58,710 nucleotides of DNA from Candidatus Eiseniibacteriota bacterium (GCA_016215625.1 JACRIW010000108.1:1-58710), one strand, 5' to 3'; shown: positions 9,493 to 17,933, numbered from the stretch's first letter. Translations and numbers: made by a program. The notes: generated by a model not told the origin, from the sequence alone.

Positions 9493-10262
9493 ACGCCGGA
9501 GCGCTCGCCGCGCTCGGCGCCGTGTTCGCGCTCACCACGTGCGTGTGGGTGGCGAGCGTGCGCGCGCGCGACGCGAGCCTCGTGGACCGTTTCTGGGGCC
9601 CGGGCTTCGCGCTCGCGGCGTGGACGTGGGTCGCGGCCCACGGCGCGTGGCACCCGCGCGCGCTGCTCGTCGCGTCGCTCGTCACGGTGTGGGGCGTTCG
9701 GCTCGGCTGGCACATCGCGCGGCGCAACGCGGGCCACGGCGAGGACCCGCGCTACGCCGCGATGCGCGCGAAGTCGCCCGCGAGCTTCTGGTGGACGAGC
9801 TTCTTCACCGTGTTCACGCTTCAGGCCGTGCTGCTGTGGATCGTCGCGCTGCCGCTGTGGGCCGTGCTGCACGACGACGCGCCGCGCGCCTTCGCGCCGC
9901 TCGACGCCGCCGCGCTCTCGCTGTTCCTGCTGGGCTTCGCGTTCGAGGTGATCGGCGACGCGCAGCTCGCCGCGTTCAAGCGCGACGGCGCGAACCGCGG
10001 CCGCGTCATGGACCGCGGCCTCTGGGCGTGGACGCGGCACCCGAACTACTTCGGCGACGCGACGCTCTGGTGGGGCTTCGGCCTGTTCGCGCTCTCGACT
10101 CCCGGCGCGTGGTGGACGCTCGCCGGACCACTGCTCATGACCGTGCTGCTCGTGCGCGTCTCCGGCGCCGCGCTGCTCGAACGCTCGATGAGCACGCGGC
10201 CCGGCTGGGCGGAGTACGCGGCGCGCACGAGTGGCTTCTTCCCCCTGCCGCCGCGGCGCTGA
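9489..10262 (+). CDS. DUF1295 (steroid 5-alpha-reductase-like) membrane protein (lipid operon gene 4)
   Basis: A 257-residue polytopic inner-membrane protein of the DUF1295 family, related to 3-oxo-5-alpha-steroid 4-dehydrogenases and isoprenylcysteine methyltransferases. The family signature lies in the C-terminal third: RGLWAWTRHPNYFGDATLWWG (RHPNYFG core), then SMSTRPGWAEYAARTSGFFPLPPR. About six to seven hydrophobic segments are visible, and the VDRFWGPGFALAAW element follows the first. The ATG overlaps the cfa stop codon as ATGA. The family is thought to be NADPH-dependent reductases, but substrates are not known. Here a reduced or modified acyl lipid is the contextual guess. Confidence 0.82.
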   Translation: MNAGALAALGAVFALTTCVWVASVRARDASLVDRFWGPGFALAAWTWVAAHGAWHPRALLVASLVTVWGVRLGWHIARRNAGHGEDPRYAAMRAKSPASFWWTSFFTVFTLQAVLLWIVALPLWAVLHDDAPRAFAPLDAAALSLFLLGFAFEVIGDAQLAAFKRDGANRGRVMDRGLWAWTRHPNYFGDATLWWGFGLFALSTPGAWWTLAGPLLMTVLLVRVSGAALLERSMSTRPGWAEYAARTSGFFPLPPRR

Positions 10263-10309
10263 CGGCGCGTCCGTCGCCGCGAAGCGGCCACACACCCGAA
10301 AGGCCTTCC

Positions 10310-10708
10310 GTGAACCACCTGCGCACGTACGCCGTGTCCGCCGTCACGATGCTCGCGCTCGACCTGCTGTGGCTGGGCGTCGTCGCGCCGCCGCTCTACA
10401 AACGCGAAGTCGGCGCGCTCATGCGCGCTCAGCCGAACATGGCCGCGGCCGCGCTCTTCTACGCCATCTACCTCGTCGGCGTGAACGTGTTCGTCTTGCA
10501 GTCGCTGCCCGCGGGCGCGACGCGCGCGGACGCCGCATGGCGCGGCGCCGCCTTCGGCTTCGTCGCGTACGCGACCTTCGACCTCACCGCGCTCGCCGTG
10601 CTGAACGGCTGGACGCCGTTCATCACCGCGGTGGACATGGCATGGGGCGCGGCGCTCACCGCGATCGTCAGCGCGGCCGCGTTCTCGGGGCCCGTCCGCC
10701 CGCGCTGA
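10310..10708 (+). CDS. DUF2177 small membrane protein (lipid operon gene 5)
   Basis: A 132-residue membrane protein of the DUF2177 family with four predicted helices (MLALDLLWLGVVAPPLYK, AALFYAIYLVGVNVFVL, GFVAYATFDLTALAVLNGW and a C-terminal helix). The ATFDLTALA...WTPFITAVDMAWG pattern is characteristic. The start is a GTG at 10310, 48 bases after the DUF1295 stop. It is the last gene of the lipid operon; an 8-bp hairpin follows before the CPBP gene. The function is unknown, but the family recurs in the same neighbourhoods as DUF1365/CFA genes. Confidence 0.75.
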   Translation: MNHLRTYAVSAVTMLALDLLWLGVVAPPLYKREVGALMRAQPNMAAAALFYAIYLVGVNVFVLQSLPAGATRADAAWRGAAFGFVAYATFDLTALAVLNGWTPFITAVDMAWGAALTAIVSAAAFSGPVRPR

Positions 10709-10766
10709 GGCCCTCGAACACGCGCTGACCGCGCGATCGGCCGCACTCGGCGCTTCGCGCTGCCCT

Positions 10767-10786
10767 CTGCCCGCGCGCGCGGGCAG
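10767..10786 (+). terminator. Hairpin between the lipid operon and the CPBP gene
   Basis: A perfect 8-bp stem (CTGCCCGC / GCGGGCAG) with a four-base loop, lacking a T run, sits 11 bases before the CPBP ATG. It may terminate the operon or structure the CPBP leader. Confidence 0.35.
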
Positions 10787-10796
10787 CCTGCCCGTC

Positions 10797-11588
10797 ATGA
10801 GCGCCACCGAGCCGATCATGACCGGACCCGCGCGCCCCTCGCGCGCCGTCCTCCACCTGTCGCTCGCCGCCATCGTGGCGAGCTGGGCCTGGCAGGTGTT
10901 CCTCCATCCCGGCGGCGGCGCGCTGCCCGCGGACTTCGGCGCGTTCGTGCTGAAGATCGCGCGCTCGAAGGCGATCGTGCTCGCGGTGATCGTCGTGCTG
11001 CTGCGTCTCGGCGGCGAAGGCCCGGGAAGCGTCGGGCTTGCACGCGAGGGCGCGTGGCGCCGCATCGGCATCGGACTCGCGATCGGCCTGCCGATGTTCG
11101 TGCTCTTCAACGTCGTGCTCGACTCGGCGCTCGCCGCGGTGTTCCCCAAGCCGCCGCAGACCGGGCCGTCGGTGATGACGTTCTTCCGCGATCCGCGCCA
11201 CCTGTTCGCGTGGCTGCCGATCAGCGTGCTCGCGGGCGGCTTCGTCGAGGAGCTGCAGCGCGTGTTCGTGCTCACGCGGTTCGAGAAGCGCTTCGGCCGC
11301 CCGGGCCTCGTGTTCGCGATCGCCGCGAGTTCGGCCGTGTTCGGTCACGGGCACCTGTACCAGGGCGTCGGCACCGCGATCGGCACCGGCCTCGCGGGCG
11401 TCGCGTGGTCGCTGCTGTACCTGCGGCGGCGCTCGGCGCTCGAGCCCATGGCGGCGCACGCGTGCGCCGACGTGCTCGCGGTGATCGCCGCCACGCTGAT
11501 CGCCGCGCGCGCAGCCCTGAACGCGAAACGGCCGCTCCCGATGTTCCGGGAACGGCCGTCCCTGCGTGCGGCGCAGAACCTCGACTAA
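10797..11588 (+). CDS. CPBP-family intramembrane glutamic metalloprotease
   Basis: A 263-residue polytopic protein with the three CPBP (Abi/CAAX protease-like) motifs: GGFVEELQRVFVLTRF (paired glutamates plus Arg), SAVFGHGHLYQG (histidine motif) and the C-terminal MAAHACADVLAV, which supplies the last metal-site His and Asp. Substrates of bacterial CPBP proteins are generally unknown; roles include protein maturation and peptide self-immunity. The ATG at 10797 is used, and an internal ATG at 10818 is also possible. No clear Shine-Dalgarno is seen for either. The 3' end of the gene holds a strong hairpin (11529-11558) and converges closely with the next gene. Confidence 0.78.
   Translation: MSATEPIMTGPARPSRAVLHLSLAAIVASWAWQVFLHPGGGALPADFGAFVLKIARSKAIVLAVIVVLLRLGGEGPGSVGLAREGAWRRIGIGLAIGLPMFVLFNVVLDSALAAVFPKPPQTGPSVMTFFRDPRHLFAWLPISVLAGGFVEELQRVFVLTRFEKRFGRPGLVFAIAASSAVFGHGHLYQGVGTAIGTGLAGVAWSLLYLRRRSALEPMAAHACADVLAVIAATLIAARAALNAKRPLPMFRERPSLRAAQNLD
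11529..11558. terminator. Hairpin in the CPBP 3' end, shared by convergent genes
   Basis: Arms 11529-11540 and 11547-11558 pair over 12 bp with one mismatch around a six-base loop. It lies inside the last codons of the CPBP gene and 27 bases past the stop of the convergent secreted-protein gene. It may therefore serve that minus-strand transcript. No T run is present. Confidence 0.4.
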
Positions 11589-14500
11589 CGCAGCTTCACC
11601 AGCTTCGAGCGCAGCGACTGTCCGGGCAGTTCGAGCCGGACGAAGTACACGCCCGCCGGTACGTGCGCGCCGGAAGGATCGCGTCCGTCCCAGTCGAGGG
11701 CGTGCGCGCCCGCGCTCATCGTGCCGCGCTGCAGCGTGCGGACGAGGCGTCCGTTCACGTCGTACACGCCGAGCGTGACCTGCCCCGGCGCCGGGAGCGT
11801 GAACGACACGCGAGCGGGCCCGAAGCTCGGGTTCGGCGTCGCGCGCAGCTGCGCCACGAGCGCGCCGCCGCCCGTGCCCGGCGTCACCGCCGCGACCTGG
11901 TCGCCGTCCCAGACCGAACGCATCGGCACGCTGCACATCTCCTCGAACATTCCGTCGCCGTCCGTGTCGGCCTCGATCACGAGGTCGCACGCGAGCGCGA
12001 GATCGTGCTCGCCACGCCATGCGACGAAGAACGTCGTCGCCTGTTCACCGCCCGTACCACCCGGCACGACGTCCGCGAGCACGGGCTCGCCCGGGGGCAG
12101 GCCGTTGATCGAGATGCGCGCGGCTTCCGGATCGCCGTTCGCGTCCGTGAACTTCGCGTACGCACGCAGCTGCAGCACGCGGCCGAGCGGATCGCACGGG
12201 AAGCCGGTGCCGATCACGATCGGCGTGCCGGCGATGCCCGGCGGCAGCACGCGCGCGGCGACGTTCACCACGCCGCTCGTGTTCGCCTTCACGCACCAGC
12301 ACGTGTTGTCGGCGCGAATCGAGCTCGTGCGCGTCTGGCACACACCCGTCGAGTCGTTGAGCAGCGTGAGCGAGAAGCACGACGTCGCGTTCTGTGCCGT
12401 GAGCCCGGCCGGACGCTTGATCGTGATGCACACGGGCACCCCGCTCGACACCGCGGGCACCGTGAACGAGCCCGAGGACGGCGTGAACGACACCGGTCCG
12501 GCCACCGTGCAGCCCGGCCCCACCGGCAGGCCCGCCACCGACCAGTGGTAGCTCTTCGGTCCGCCCGAGGTGTTCGTGACCGAGAAGCACACGGTCACGG
12601 TCGTGTCGTCCTTGCAGATCGTCGTGACCGCGGGCAGGCGCAGCAGGTCGCGGCACTTGCCGCGCGGACCCGCCGCCCACACCGACTGCACGGTCGCCGC
12701 GGACATCGCGGTGTTCGGGAAGAACTCGACCTCGTCGAGCACGCCGATCAGCGCGCGGCCCCCGCCGAAGCTCGCGCTCGCCTGGCCGAACGAGACCTCG
12801 GCGTTGTTGGTCGCGTCGAGCGCCGGCAGCGTGAAGGCGTACGCGGGCTGCGACGAACCGTCGATGTACCACGCGCCCGCGCCGGTCGCGCGGTCGAACG
12901 TGACGGCGAAGTGCGTCCACGTGTCCACGCTCACCGGCGGCCCCGCGCACACGACAGGTGCGCCACCGCCGCCAACTTCGAGCATGAGATGGCCGCCTTC
13001 CACATACAGCGCCCAGCCGAGCATGCCGCCGGCGCCACCGGCGCCGCCGCCCGCGCCCGAGCGCTTCTCCGCGATCGTCCGCGCTCCGGCGACCGCGCCG
13101 TCGAGTCGCAGCCACGCGTCGAACGAGAACGACCGCATGCCGATGTCGAGCCCGCTCGCGCTCGCGGCCGGAATCGTCGCGTGGTCCGCCGCCGTGGCGA
13201 ACGCGAGCGCCCCGCCGACCGCGCCGTCCGGAACGATCGTCGCGCCCGAAAGCTGCAGCGCGTTGCGCGCACCGTCCGCGTGCACGAGGTCGAGCGCGCC
13301 GGTCGTGCCCGCGGGCTCGTCGAACGTCCACCACGCCGACATGCCCTTCGGAATCGACGCGCACGGCCCGCCGCCCGTACAGGCGTAGTTGCCGAAGTCG
13401 AGCCCGCCGATCGTCTGCCCCACCGCGAGCGTCGTCGTGTGCGAGCCGCCCGGCGGGAACGTCGGCACCCAGTTCGGCAGCATGCCTTCGGTCACCGTGT
13501 ACGTGCCGGGAGGAAGGTCGTCCACGCACCACGACCCGTCGGGTCCGGTGGTCACGGTGTACGGACCGCCGGGGCCCGAGAGCGTGATCGTCCAGCCGCC
13601 GACGCCGGACTCGTTGCCGTCGTGCACGCCGTCGTGGTCGAGATCGGACCACTTGGTTCCGCAGAGCTTGCCGACGGTGGGCGGCGGGCAGCCCGGCTTC
13701 TCGACGTCGCCCTGGAACACCTTGTCCATGCCGAGCGTGTCGCCGTCGGAGTCGATCAGGATGCTCGTGGTGATGTTGCCGCCGTTCGGACGGAAGCCCT
13801 GGAGGCCGTAGATGATGTCGGGATAACTGCCCGAGAGATGCAGCGCGTCGCCGCTCGCCCACGTGCGGCCGAGCGCCTGCGACGAACCGGTGTACGGCAT
13901 GCGGTCGTAGTCGCAACCGCCCGCGGAGTTCGTGCGCGCGCAGCAGTCGCCGACGTCGAACGCGTTCGTGCGCCGCCAGCAGAACTCGGTGCAGCGGTAC
14001 TCGAGCAGGCGCGACAGGTGCGCGCCGGAATACGTCGGGCCGCCCATCGAGCGCTCGGCGAGCAGCATGTCGCCCGCGGCATTGAACGAGATGTCGGAGA
14101 CGGGGTTCGCGCCGTAGAAGGCCTGGCTGCCGAGCCCGAGGTTGTCGGGCATCACCAGCTCGAGCTTGTCGGTGAGCGGCAGGATCGCGCCCGCGCCGTC
14201 GAGCCCCACGCTCCGGATGGTGTTGCTCAGGGCCGACGTGTTGCTGCCGTCCTCCGCCCACACCGAATAGAACACGCGATTGCCGTGGATCTGCACGGCC
14301 CACAGCCGCTCGCAGAGCGGCGCCCAGCCCGGCGAGGGCGCGTCGGGCGTCATCGGATCGAACACCTGCACCACGGTGCCGGTCGGGCCGTTCACGCCGG
14401 TGGGCTTGATCCGGTAGATCTTGCCGTTCTCCATGTTCGTCACGAAGAACTGCTTGTGCGCGCAGTCGTACGTGATGTTGCCGAGTCCGGGCAGGTCCTC

Positions 14501-15049
14501 GCCCGTGGGCTGTGACGTGTCGGGGAAGTTCGGCAGCTTCACGAACGTGGTGATCTTGCCCGTCACGCCGTCGATGCGATAGACCGCGCCGGGTCCGCCG
14601 CCGAACACCTGGCCGACGGCGTCGCCGCCGTAGATCGCGGTGTGGCAGACGAAGATGTTGCCGTACTCGTCGAGCGTGAGACCGAACACCGTGCCGAGCG
14701 AGTCCACCGTCCAGCCGACGCCCGGACCGTTGTAGCGCGTGATCGCCGCCCAGTTCACGTCCTCGGGTCCCGGAGGCAGCGGGCTCGCCATGTCGTAGAT
14801 CGTGACCACCCAGGGATTGAAGATCGCCTGCCGCGTCGCGACGAGGATGTTCGGCGAGAACACCGGCGCGTTCGGGAACTGGTAGTTCGGCAGCGCCGAG
14901 CAGCACGGATCGGGCACCGCGATGCAGTCGGTGCACGAGTCAGCGGCGGAGAACGTGGCGGCTCCGGCCTTCGCGGGCGACAGCGAGGACAGCACGGCGA
15001 ACGACACGGCGAACACGGTCGCGAGCAGCGGGCGGGCACGGCCGAGCAT
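11585..15049 (-). CDS. Large secreted multidomain protein (SdrD-like B, LamG and sorting domains)
   Basis: A 1154-residue exported protein. The Sec signal peptide is at 1-30. It is followed by a beta-propeller-like region of about 430 residues (YGNIFVCHTAIYGG, GAVYRIDGVTGKITTF) that reads like an oxidoreductase-type or NHL propeller. Next come an SdrD B-like Ca-binding module (CGTKWSDLDHDGVHDGNE...GTYTVTEG), a LamG/concanavalin module (WWTFDEPAGT...SFSFDAWLRLDG), a Cys-rich region and a C-terminal FlgD-like sorting module (ATPNPSFGPARVSFTLP...GVYFVRLELPGQSLRSKLVKLR). The start ATG has GGAG eight bases upstream. Paired cysteines are frequent, consistent with an oxidising extracellular location. 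A surface adhesin or structural role is inferred. The last module is shared by three other genes up to 25.5 kb. Confidence 0.82.
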   Translation of the reverse strand: MLGRARPLLATVFAVSFAVLSSLSPAKAGAATFSAADSCTDCIAVPDPCCSALPNYQFPNAPVFSPNILVATRQAIFNPWVVTIYDMASPLPPGPEDVNWAAITRYNGPGVGWTVDSLGTVFGLTLDEYGNIFVCHTAIYGGDAVGQVFGGGPGAVYRIDGVTGKITTFVKLPNFPDTSQPTGEDLPGLGNITYDCAHKQFFVTNMENGKIYRIKPTGVNGPTGTVVQVFDPMTPDAPSPGWAPLCERLWAVQIHGNRVFYSVWAEDGSNTSALSNTIRSVGLDGAGAILPLTDKLELVMPDNLGLGSQAFYGANPVSDISFNAAGDMLLAERSMGGPTYSGAHLSRLLEYRCTEFCWRRTNAFDVGDCCARTNSAGGCDYDRMPYTGSSQALGRTWASGDALHLSGSYPDIIYGLQGFRPNGGNITTSILIDSDGDTLGMDKVFQGDVEKPGCPPPTVGKLCGTKWSDLDHDGVHDGNESGVGGWTITLSGPGGPYTVTTGPDGSWCVDDLPPGTYTVTEGMLPNWVPTFPPGGSHTTTLAVGQTIGGLDFGNYACTGGGPCASIPKGMSAWWTFDEPAGTTGALDLVHADGARNALQLSGATIVPDGAVGGALAFATAADHATIPAASASGLDIGMRSFSFDAWLRLDGAVAGARTIAEKRSGAGGGAGGAGGMLGWALYVEGGHLMLEVGGGGAPVVCAGPPVSVDTWTHFAVTFDRATGAGAWYIDGSSQPAYAFTLPALDATNNAEVSFGQASASFGGGRALIGVLDEVEFFPNTAMSAATVQSVWAAGPRGKCRDLLRLPAVTTICKDDTTVTVCFSVTNTSGGPKSYHWSVAGLPVGPGCTVAGPVSFTPSSGSFTVPAVSSGVPVCITIKRPAGLTAQNATSCFSLTLLNDSTGVCQTRTSSIRADNTCWCVKANTSGVVNVAARVLPPGIAGTPIVIGTGFPCDPLGRVLQLRAYAKFTDANGDPEAARISINGLPPGEPVLADVVPGGTGGEQATTFFVAWRGEHDLALACDLVIEADTDGDGMFEEMCSVPMRSVWDGDQVAAVTPGTGGGALVAQLRATPNPSFGPARVSFTLPAPGQVTLGVYDVNGRLVRTLQRGTMSAGAHALDWDGRDPSGAHVPAGVYFVRLELPGQSLRSKLVKLR

Positions 15050-15165
15050 GAGGACACTCCGGCGAGCGGGGCAGGTCGGCCGGGAACGGAGCGTCCACCG
15101 GCGGGGCGAGGGTTCATCCGGGACTTCGGGCCGGACGCGCCGTTCTAACGCGCGGATCTCCGGGA

Positions 15166-15188
15166 CTGCCGGAATGCCCTTCCGGCAG
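15166..15188 (-). terminator. Terminator-like hairpin after the GGDEF gene
   Basis: A perfect 9-bp stem (CTGCCGGAA / TTCCGGCAG) with a five-base loop lies just past the stop codon at 15194 on the minus strand. There is no T tract. Confidence 0.45.
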
Positions 15189-15193
15189 CCGCC

Positions 15194-15934
15194 TCAGCCG
15201 TGGGTGCGCGAGGGCGCGTCCGCCCGGCGGCTCATGTGCTTGTTCTGGTACATGAGCCGGTCGGCCTCGTTGATGAACTCCCCGGCCGAAAGCGCGCCGT
15301 CCCACTCCACGGCACCCACGCTGAGGCTCGATTCGTACGGCGAGCGCGCCTCGAAGCCCTGGCGGATGCGGCGCGACAGCACGTCGGCGCCCTCGCGGTC
15401 GGCGAGCGCGATGATCACGAACTCGTCGCCGCCCACGCGATACCCGCTGTCGGTGCCCTCGCGCGAGCACGAGCGCGCGACGTTGCCGACCACGCGCAGC
15501 GTCTCGTCGCCCGCCGCGTGGCCGAAGCGGTCGTTGACCACCTTGAGGTCGTCCACGTCCATGTAGAGGAGCGTGAGCGGATGATTCAGCCGTCGCGATC
15601 GCAGCATGGAGCGCGAGAGGTCGCGCTCGAGCGCGCGGCGGTTGCCGAGCCCGGTGAGCGGGTCGGTCAGCGTCAGCTCCTCGAGGTCCTCGAGGTGCTG
15701 CCGGGCCATCGCGCGTTCGCGGCGCAGCAGCACGATCACCCAGGCGCCGAAGCCCACGGCGAACAGCGAGGCGATCGTCGAAGTCCAGAAGCCGCGCTCG
15801 TTGACCGCGAGCTCACCGCTCTCCCAGAGCGTGGCCAGCCACGGCATGGCGGCGAGCACCAGTGCGGCGGCGTAGAGCGGTCCGGTACGGAGCGGAGCGC
15901 GGGTCGGCGAGTGCGGCAACTCGGGGCGTCCCAT
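15194..15934 (-). CDS. Membrane-bound diguanylate cyclase (GGDEF)
   Basis: A 246-residue protein with two transmembrane helices (about 20-37 and 52-70), a short coiled linker and a C-terminal GGDEF domain. The active-site motif is intact (GGDEF at 168-172), as is DPLTGLGNRRALERDL (91-106), so synthesis of c-di-GMP from two GTP is expected. The product-inhibition I-site, normally RxxD ending five residues before the motif, reads ExxD here (the Arg is one residue too far upstream). Feedback inhibition may therefore be lost. There is no recognisable Shine-Dalgarno. A CATAAT -10 sits only about eight bases before the ATG, suggesting a leaderless message. No EAL or PilZ gene is in the window. Confidence 0.88.
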   Translation of the reverse strand: MGRPELPHSPTRAPLRTGPLYAAALVLAAMPWLATLWESGELAVNERGFWTSTIASLFAVGFGAWVIVLLRRERAMARQHLEDLEELTLTDPLTGLGNRRALERDLSRSMLRSRRLNHPLTLLYMDVDDLKVVNDRFGHAAGDETLRVVGNVARSCSREGTDSGYRVGGDEFVIIALADREGADVLSRRIRQGFEARSPYESSLSVGAVEWDGALSAGEFINEADRLMYQNKHMSRRADAPSRTHG

Positions 15935-15941
15935 GGCGCGG

Positions 15942-15969
15942 ATTATGGCCGGGCCGCGCGCCGTTGCAA
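15942..15969 (-). promoter_or_regulatory. Candidate promoter giving a leaderless GGDEF mRNA
   Basis: On the minus strand TTGCAA (15969-15964), a 16-base spacer and CATAAT (15947-15942) form a plausible sigma-70 promoter. Its expected start point falls within about three bases of the ATG at 15934. Confidence 0.45.
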
Positions 15970-16122
15970 AGTGCGATACGCGGGACTCGGCCGGGGTCGC
16001 GGCGGACCCGCGGTGGTCCCCTGCAGCCCGCGATCGGTCTTTTGGGATCGCGGACGGCGGCGCGGACCTGCTAGTTTCCCCGCCGTTTCACGACCCGACC
16101 CCAACCCCTGCGGGAGCCTTCC

Positions 16123-16572
16123 ATGCCCGACGTGACCACGGACGTCCGCATCCGTCCGCTCGACGAACTCGACCTGAACGGCATCGTGCGGATCAACGAG
16201 AAGATCACGGGTGCGTACGAGCCCGACCTCTGGGAGAAGCGCGTCATGTTCTACACCCGTCGCGACCCCGGGGCATCACAGGTGGCGGAAGCGAACGGGA
16301 AGGTCGTGGGCTTCATGCTGGGTGACTGCCGCGCCGGCGAGTTCGGTCTCGAGGAGCCGAGCGGCTGGATCGAGCGCTTCGGCATCGACCCGGACTACCG
16401 CGGGCAGGATCTCGGGCGGCGGCTGTTCGACGCCATCTGCGCGCACTTCAAGGCCGAGGGCGCGACCAGCGTCCGCACGCTCGTGGACCAGAACGACGCA
16501 CCGGTCGCCGGCTTCCTCAAGGCCATCGGCTTCGGCGAATCGTCGCTCGCCGCGCTCGAGCGCAAGCTCTAA
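16123..16572 (+). CDS. GNAT-family N-acetyltransferase
   Basis: A 149-residue single-domain GNAT protein. Motif A, which binds acetyl-CoA pyrophosphate, is IDPDYRGQDLGRRLFDAI (Arg-Gly-Gln-x-x-Gly). The C-terminal strand segment VRTLVDQNDAPVAGFLKAIGF is the typical motif B with the Asn-x-x-Ala-x-x-Phe pattern (here ND-APVAGF). The N-terminus (VRIRPLDELDLNGIVRIN) is the usual first strand and helix. The substrate is not predictable. GGGAG lies about seven bases before the ATG, and a TAGTTT hexamer at 16072-16077 could be its -10. Only 17 bases separate it from the di-iron oxygenase gene, so the two are almost certainly one operon. The acetyltransferase might act on the oxygenase's substrate or product. 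Confidence 0.85.
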   Translation: MPDVTTDVRIRPLDELDLNGIVRINEKITGAYEPDLWEKRVMFYTRRDPGASQVAEANGKVVGFMLGDCRAGEFGLEEPSGWIERFGIDPDYRGQDLGRRLFDAICAHFKAEGATSVRTLVDQNDAPVAGFLKAIGFGESSLAALERKL

Positions 16573-16589
16573 TCAGGGGATCCGCATCC

Positions 16590-17933
16590 ATGGCGCTGAA
16601 GGTCGAAAACGTCGAGCTTCCGAAGAAGTATCACGATGCCGTCGAGCACTGGCATCGTCACAACTTCAAGGACTACGACCTGCTGCTGAAGTACTGGGAC
16701 AAGTACTTCCCGAAGGACGACCAGTTCTGCCTGTGCGCGAAGATGGAGCTGGGCACGACGGACGTCATCCAGATCGGCGAGCAGAAGGGTGAGAAGAAGC
16801 GCCTGAAGCCCGAGGAGATGACGCCGGAACAGTCGGGGCACCTGCTCGCGATCATCAAGGCGCAGGCGTCCACCGAGTTCGGATCGATCCAGCAGCATGC
16901 GGCGACGGTCGATCGCGCGCCGGAGGACGAGGACAAGTTCTGGACCATGCGCGTCATGGCCGAGGAGCTTCGTCACGGCTACCAGATGCTGCACCTGCTC
17001 CTGTCCGAGGACTGGAGCAGCGTGTCGGGCGGCGTCACCGGTGAGCAGATGGTCGAAGAAATTCTCTCGATGACCACCGGCAGCCACGTGCTCGACGCGT
17101 TCAACCTCGACTACGACTCGTACACGGACAACGTCGTGTTCGCCGCGTGCATCGACCGTGTCGGCAAGTACCAGCTCACCATGCAGAAGGTGTGCGCGTA
17201 CAAGCCCATGGCCGACAGCATGCCGCCCATGCTGCGCGAGGAGGCGTTCCACCTCGCCGCCGGCGTGATCCCGATGCGCCGCTGGGCGCAGAAGGCCGCG
17301 AAGGGCGACGTGTTCGTGACCATGAGGATGATGCAGCACGCGCTCAACAAGTGGGTGCCGCGCGGCCTCGAGATGTTCGGCGACGAGCGGGGCGGCGACA
17401 CGAACGTGAACTTCGGCTTCAAGGACATGAAGAACGACGAAGCGTCGTCCCTGTACCACGAAGAGCTGCGCAAGATGATCCGCGACATCAACACGCGCTA
17501 CATCCGCGCGCGCTTCCCCGACTACACGCCGGAGAAGACCGAGCAGGTGCTCGACGAGCTCGAGCGCTCGCGCGGCACGCATCACGGCCTCGCGTGGACC
17601 GACCTGCTGCGCCTGCCGGACAAGCGGTTCTTCCGCCGCAAGGGCGTGCACGCGTTCCAGATGGTCGGCATCGACGGCGAGCCGTTCACGGACGTCGAGG
17701 ACTGGCTGCGCTACCTGGCGGCGAACCTGAACGACGGCTACATCGCGTCGCGCGACATGAAGCTCTATGCCGAGGCGCTGCGTTCGGTGGTGAGCGGCGA
17801 GAAGACGCCGGCCGAGGCCATCAAGTCGATGCCGCGCCTGAAGCGGGTCGGCGGCACGTGCCCGTGCAGCAAGGGCGTGCGCTGGGTGATGGAGGATGCC
17901 GACGGCGGCCAGACGACGGTCGCGGTCCGGTAA
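16590..17933 (+). CDS. PaaA/BoxB-like di-iron oxygenase (phenylacetic-acid catabolic family), orphan
   Basis: A 447-residue ferritin-like di-iron protein related to the catalytic subunits PaaA (phenylacetyl-CoA epoxidase) and BoxB (benzoyl-CoA epoxidase). The two-iron ligand set is visible: E96 in ASTEFGSIQQH, E126 and H129 in MAEELRHGYQM, then D189 in CIDRVGKYQ and E218/H221 in LREEAFHLAAG. It is longer than PaaA and closer in length to BoxB. The C-terminal tail CPCSKGVRW contributes two cysteines of unknown purpose. No reductase or small subunits (PaaB, C, E or BoxA) occur nearby, so its electron donor and substrate are unknown. It lies 17 bases after a GNAT gene and ends in a strong bidirectional terminator. 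Confidence 0.8.
   Translation: MALKVENVELPKKYHDAVEHWHRHNFKDYDLLLKYWDKYFPKDDQFCLCAKMELGTTDVIQIGEQKGEKKRLKPEEMTPEQSGHLLAIIKAQASTEFGSIQQHAATVDRAPEDEDKFWTMRVMAEELRHGYQMLHLLLSEDWSSVSGGVTGEQMVEEILSMTTGSHVLDAFNLDYDSYTDNVVFAACIDRVGKYQLTMQKVCAYKPMADSMPPMLREEAFHLAAGVIPMRRWAQKAAKGDVFVTMRMMQHALNKWVPRGLEMFGDERGGDTNVNFGFKDMKNDEASSLYHEELRKMIRDINTRYIRARFPDYTPEKTEQVLDELERSRGTHHGLAWTDLLRLPDKRFFRRKGVHAFQMVGIDGEPFTDVEDWLRYLAANLNDGYIASRDMKLYAEALRSVVSGEKTPAEAIKSMPRLKRVGGTCPCSKGVRWVMEDADGGQTTVAVR

Noticed and set aside
11054..14515. A plus-strand open frame of more than 1100 codons opposite the large secreted protein
   Set aside because: Composition is Arg/Ala/His-rich with no domain pattern, and it lies exactly antisense to a gene with signal peptide and recognisable modules. 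High GC removes stop codons, so it is a shadow.
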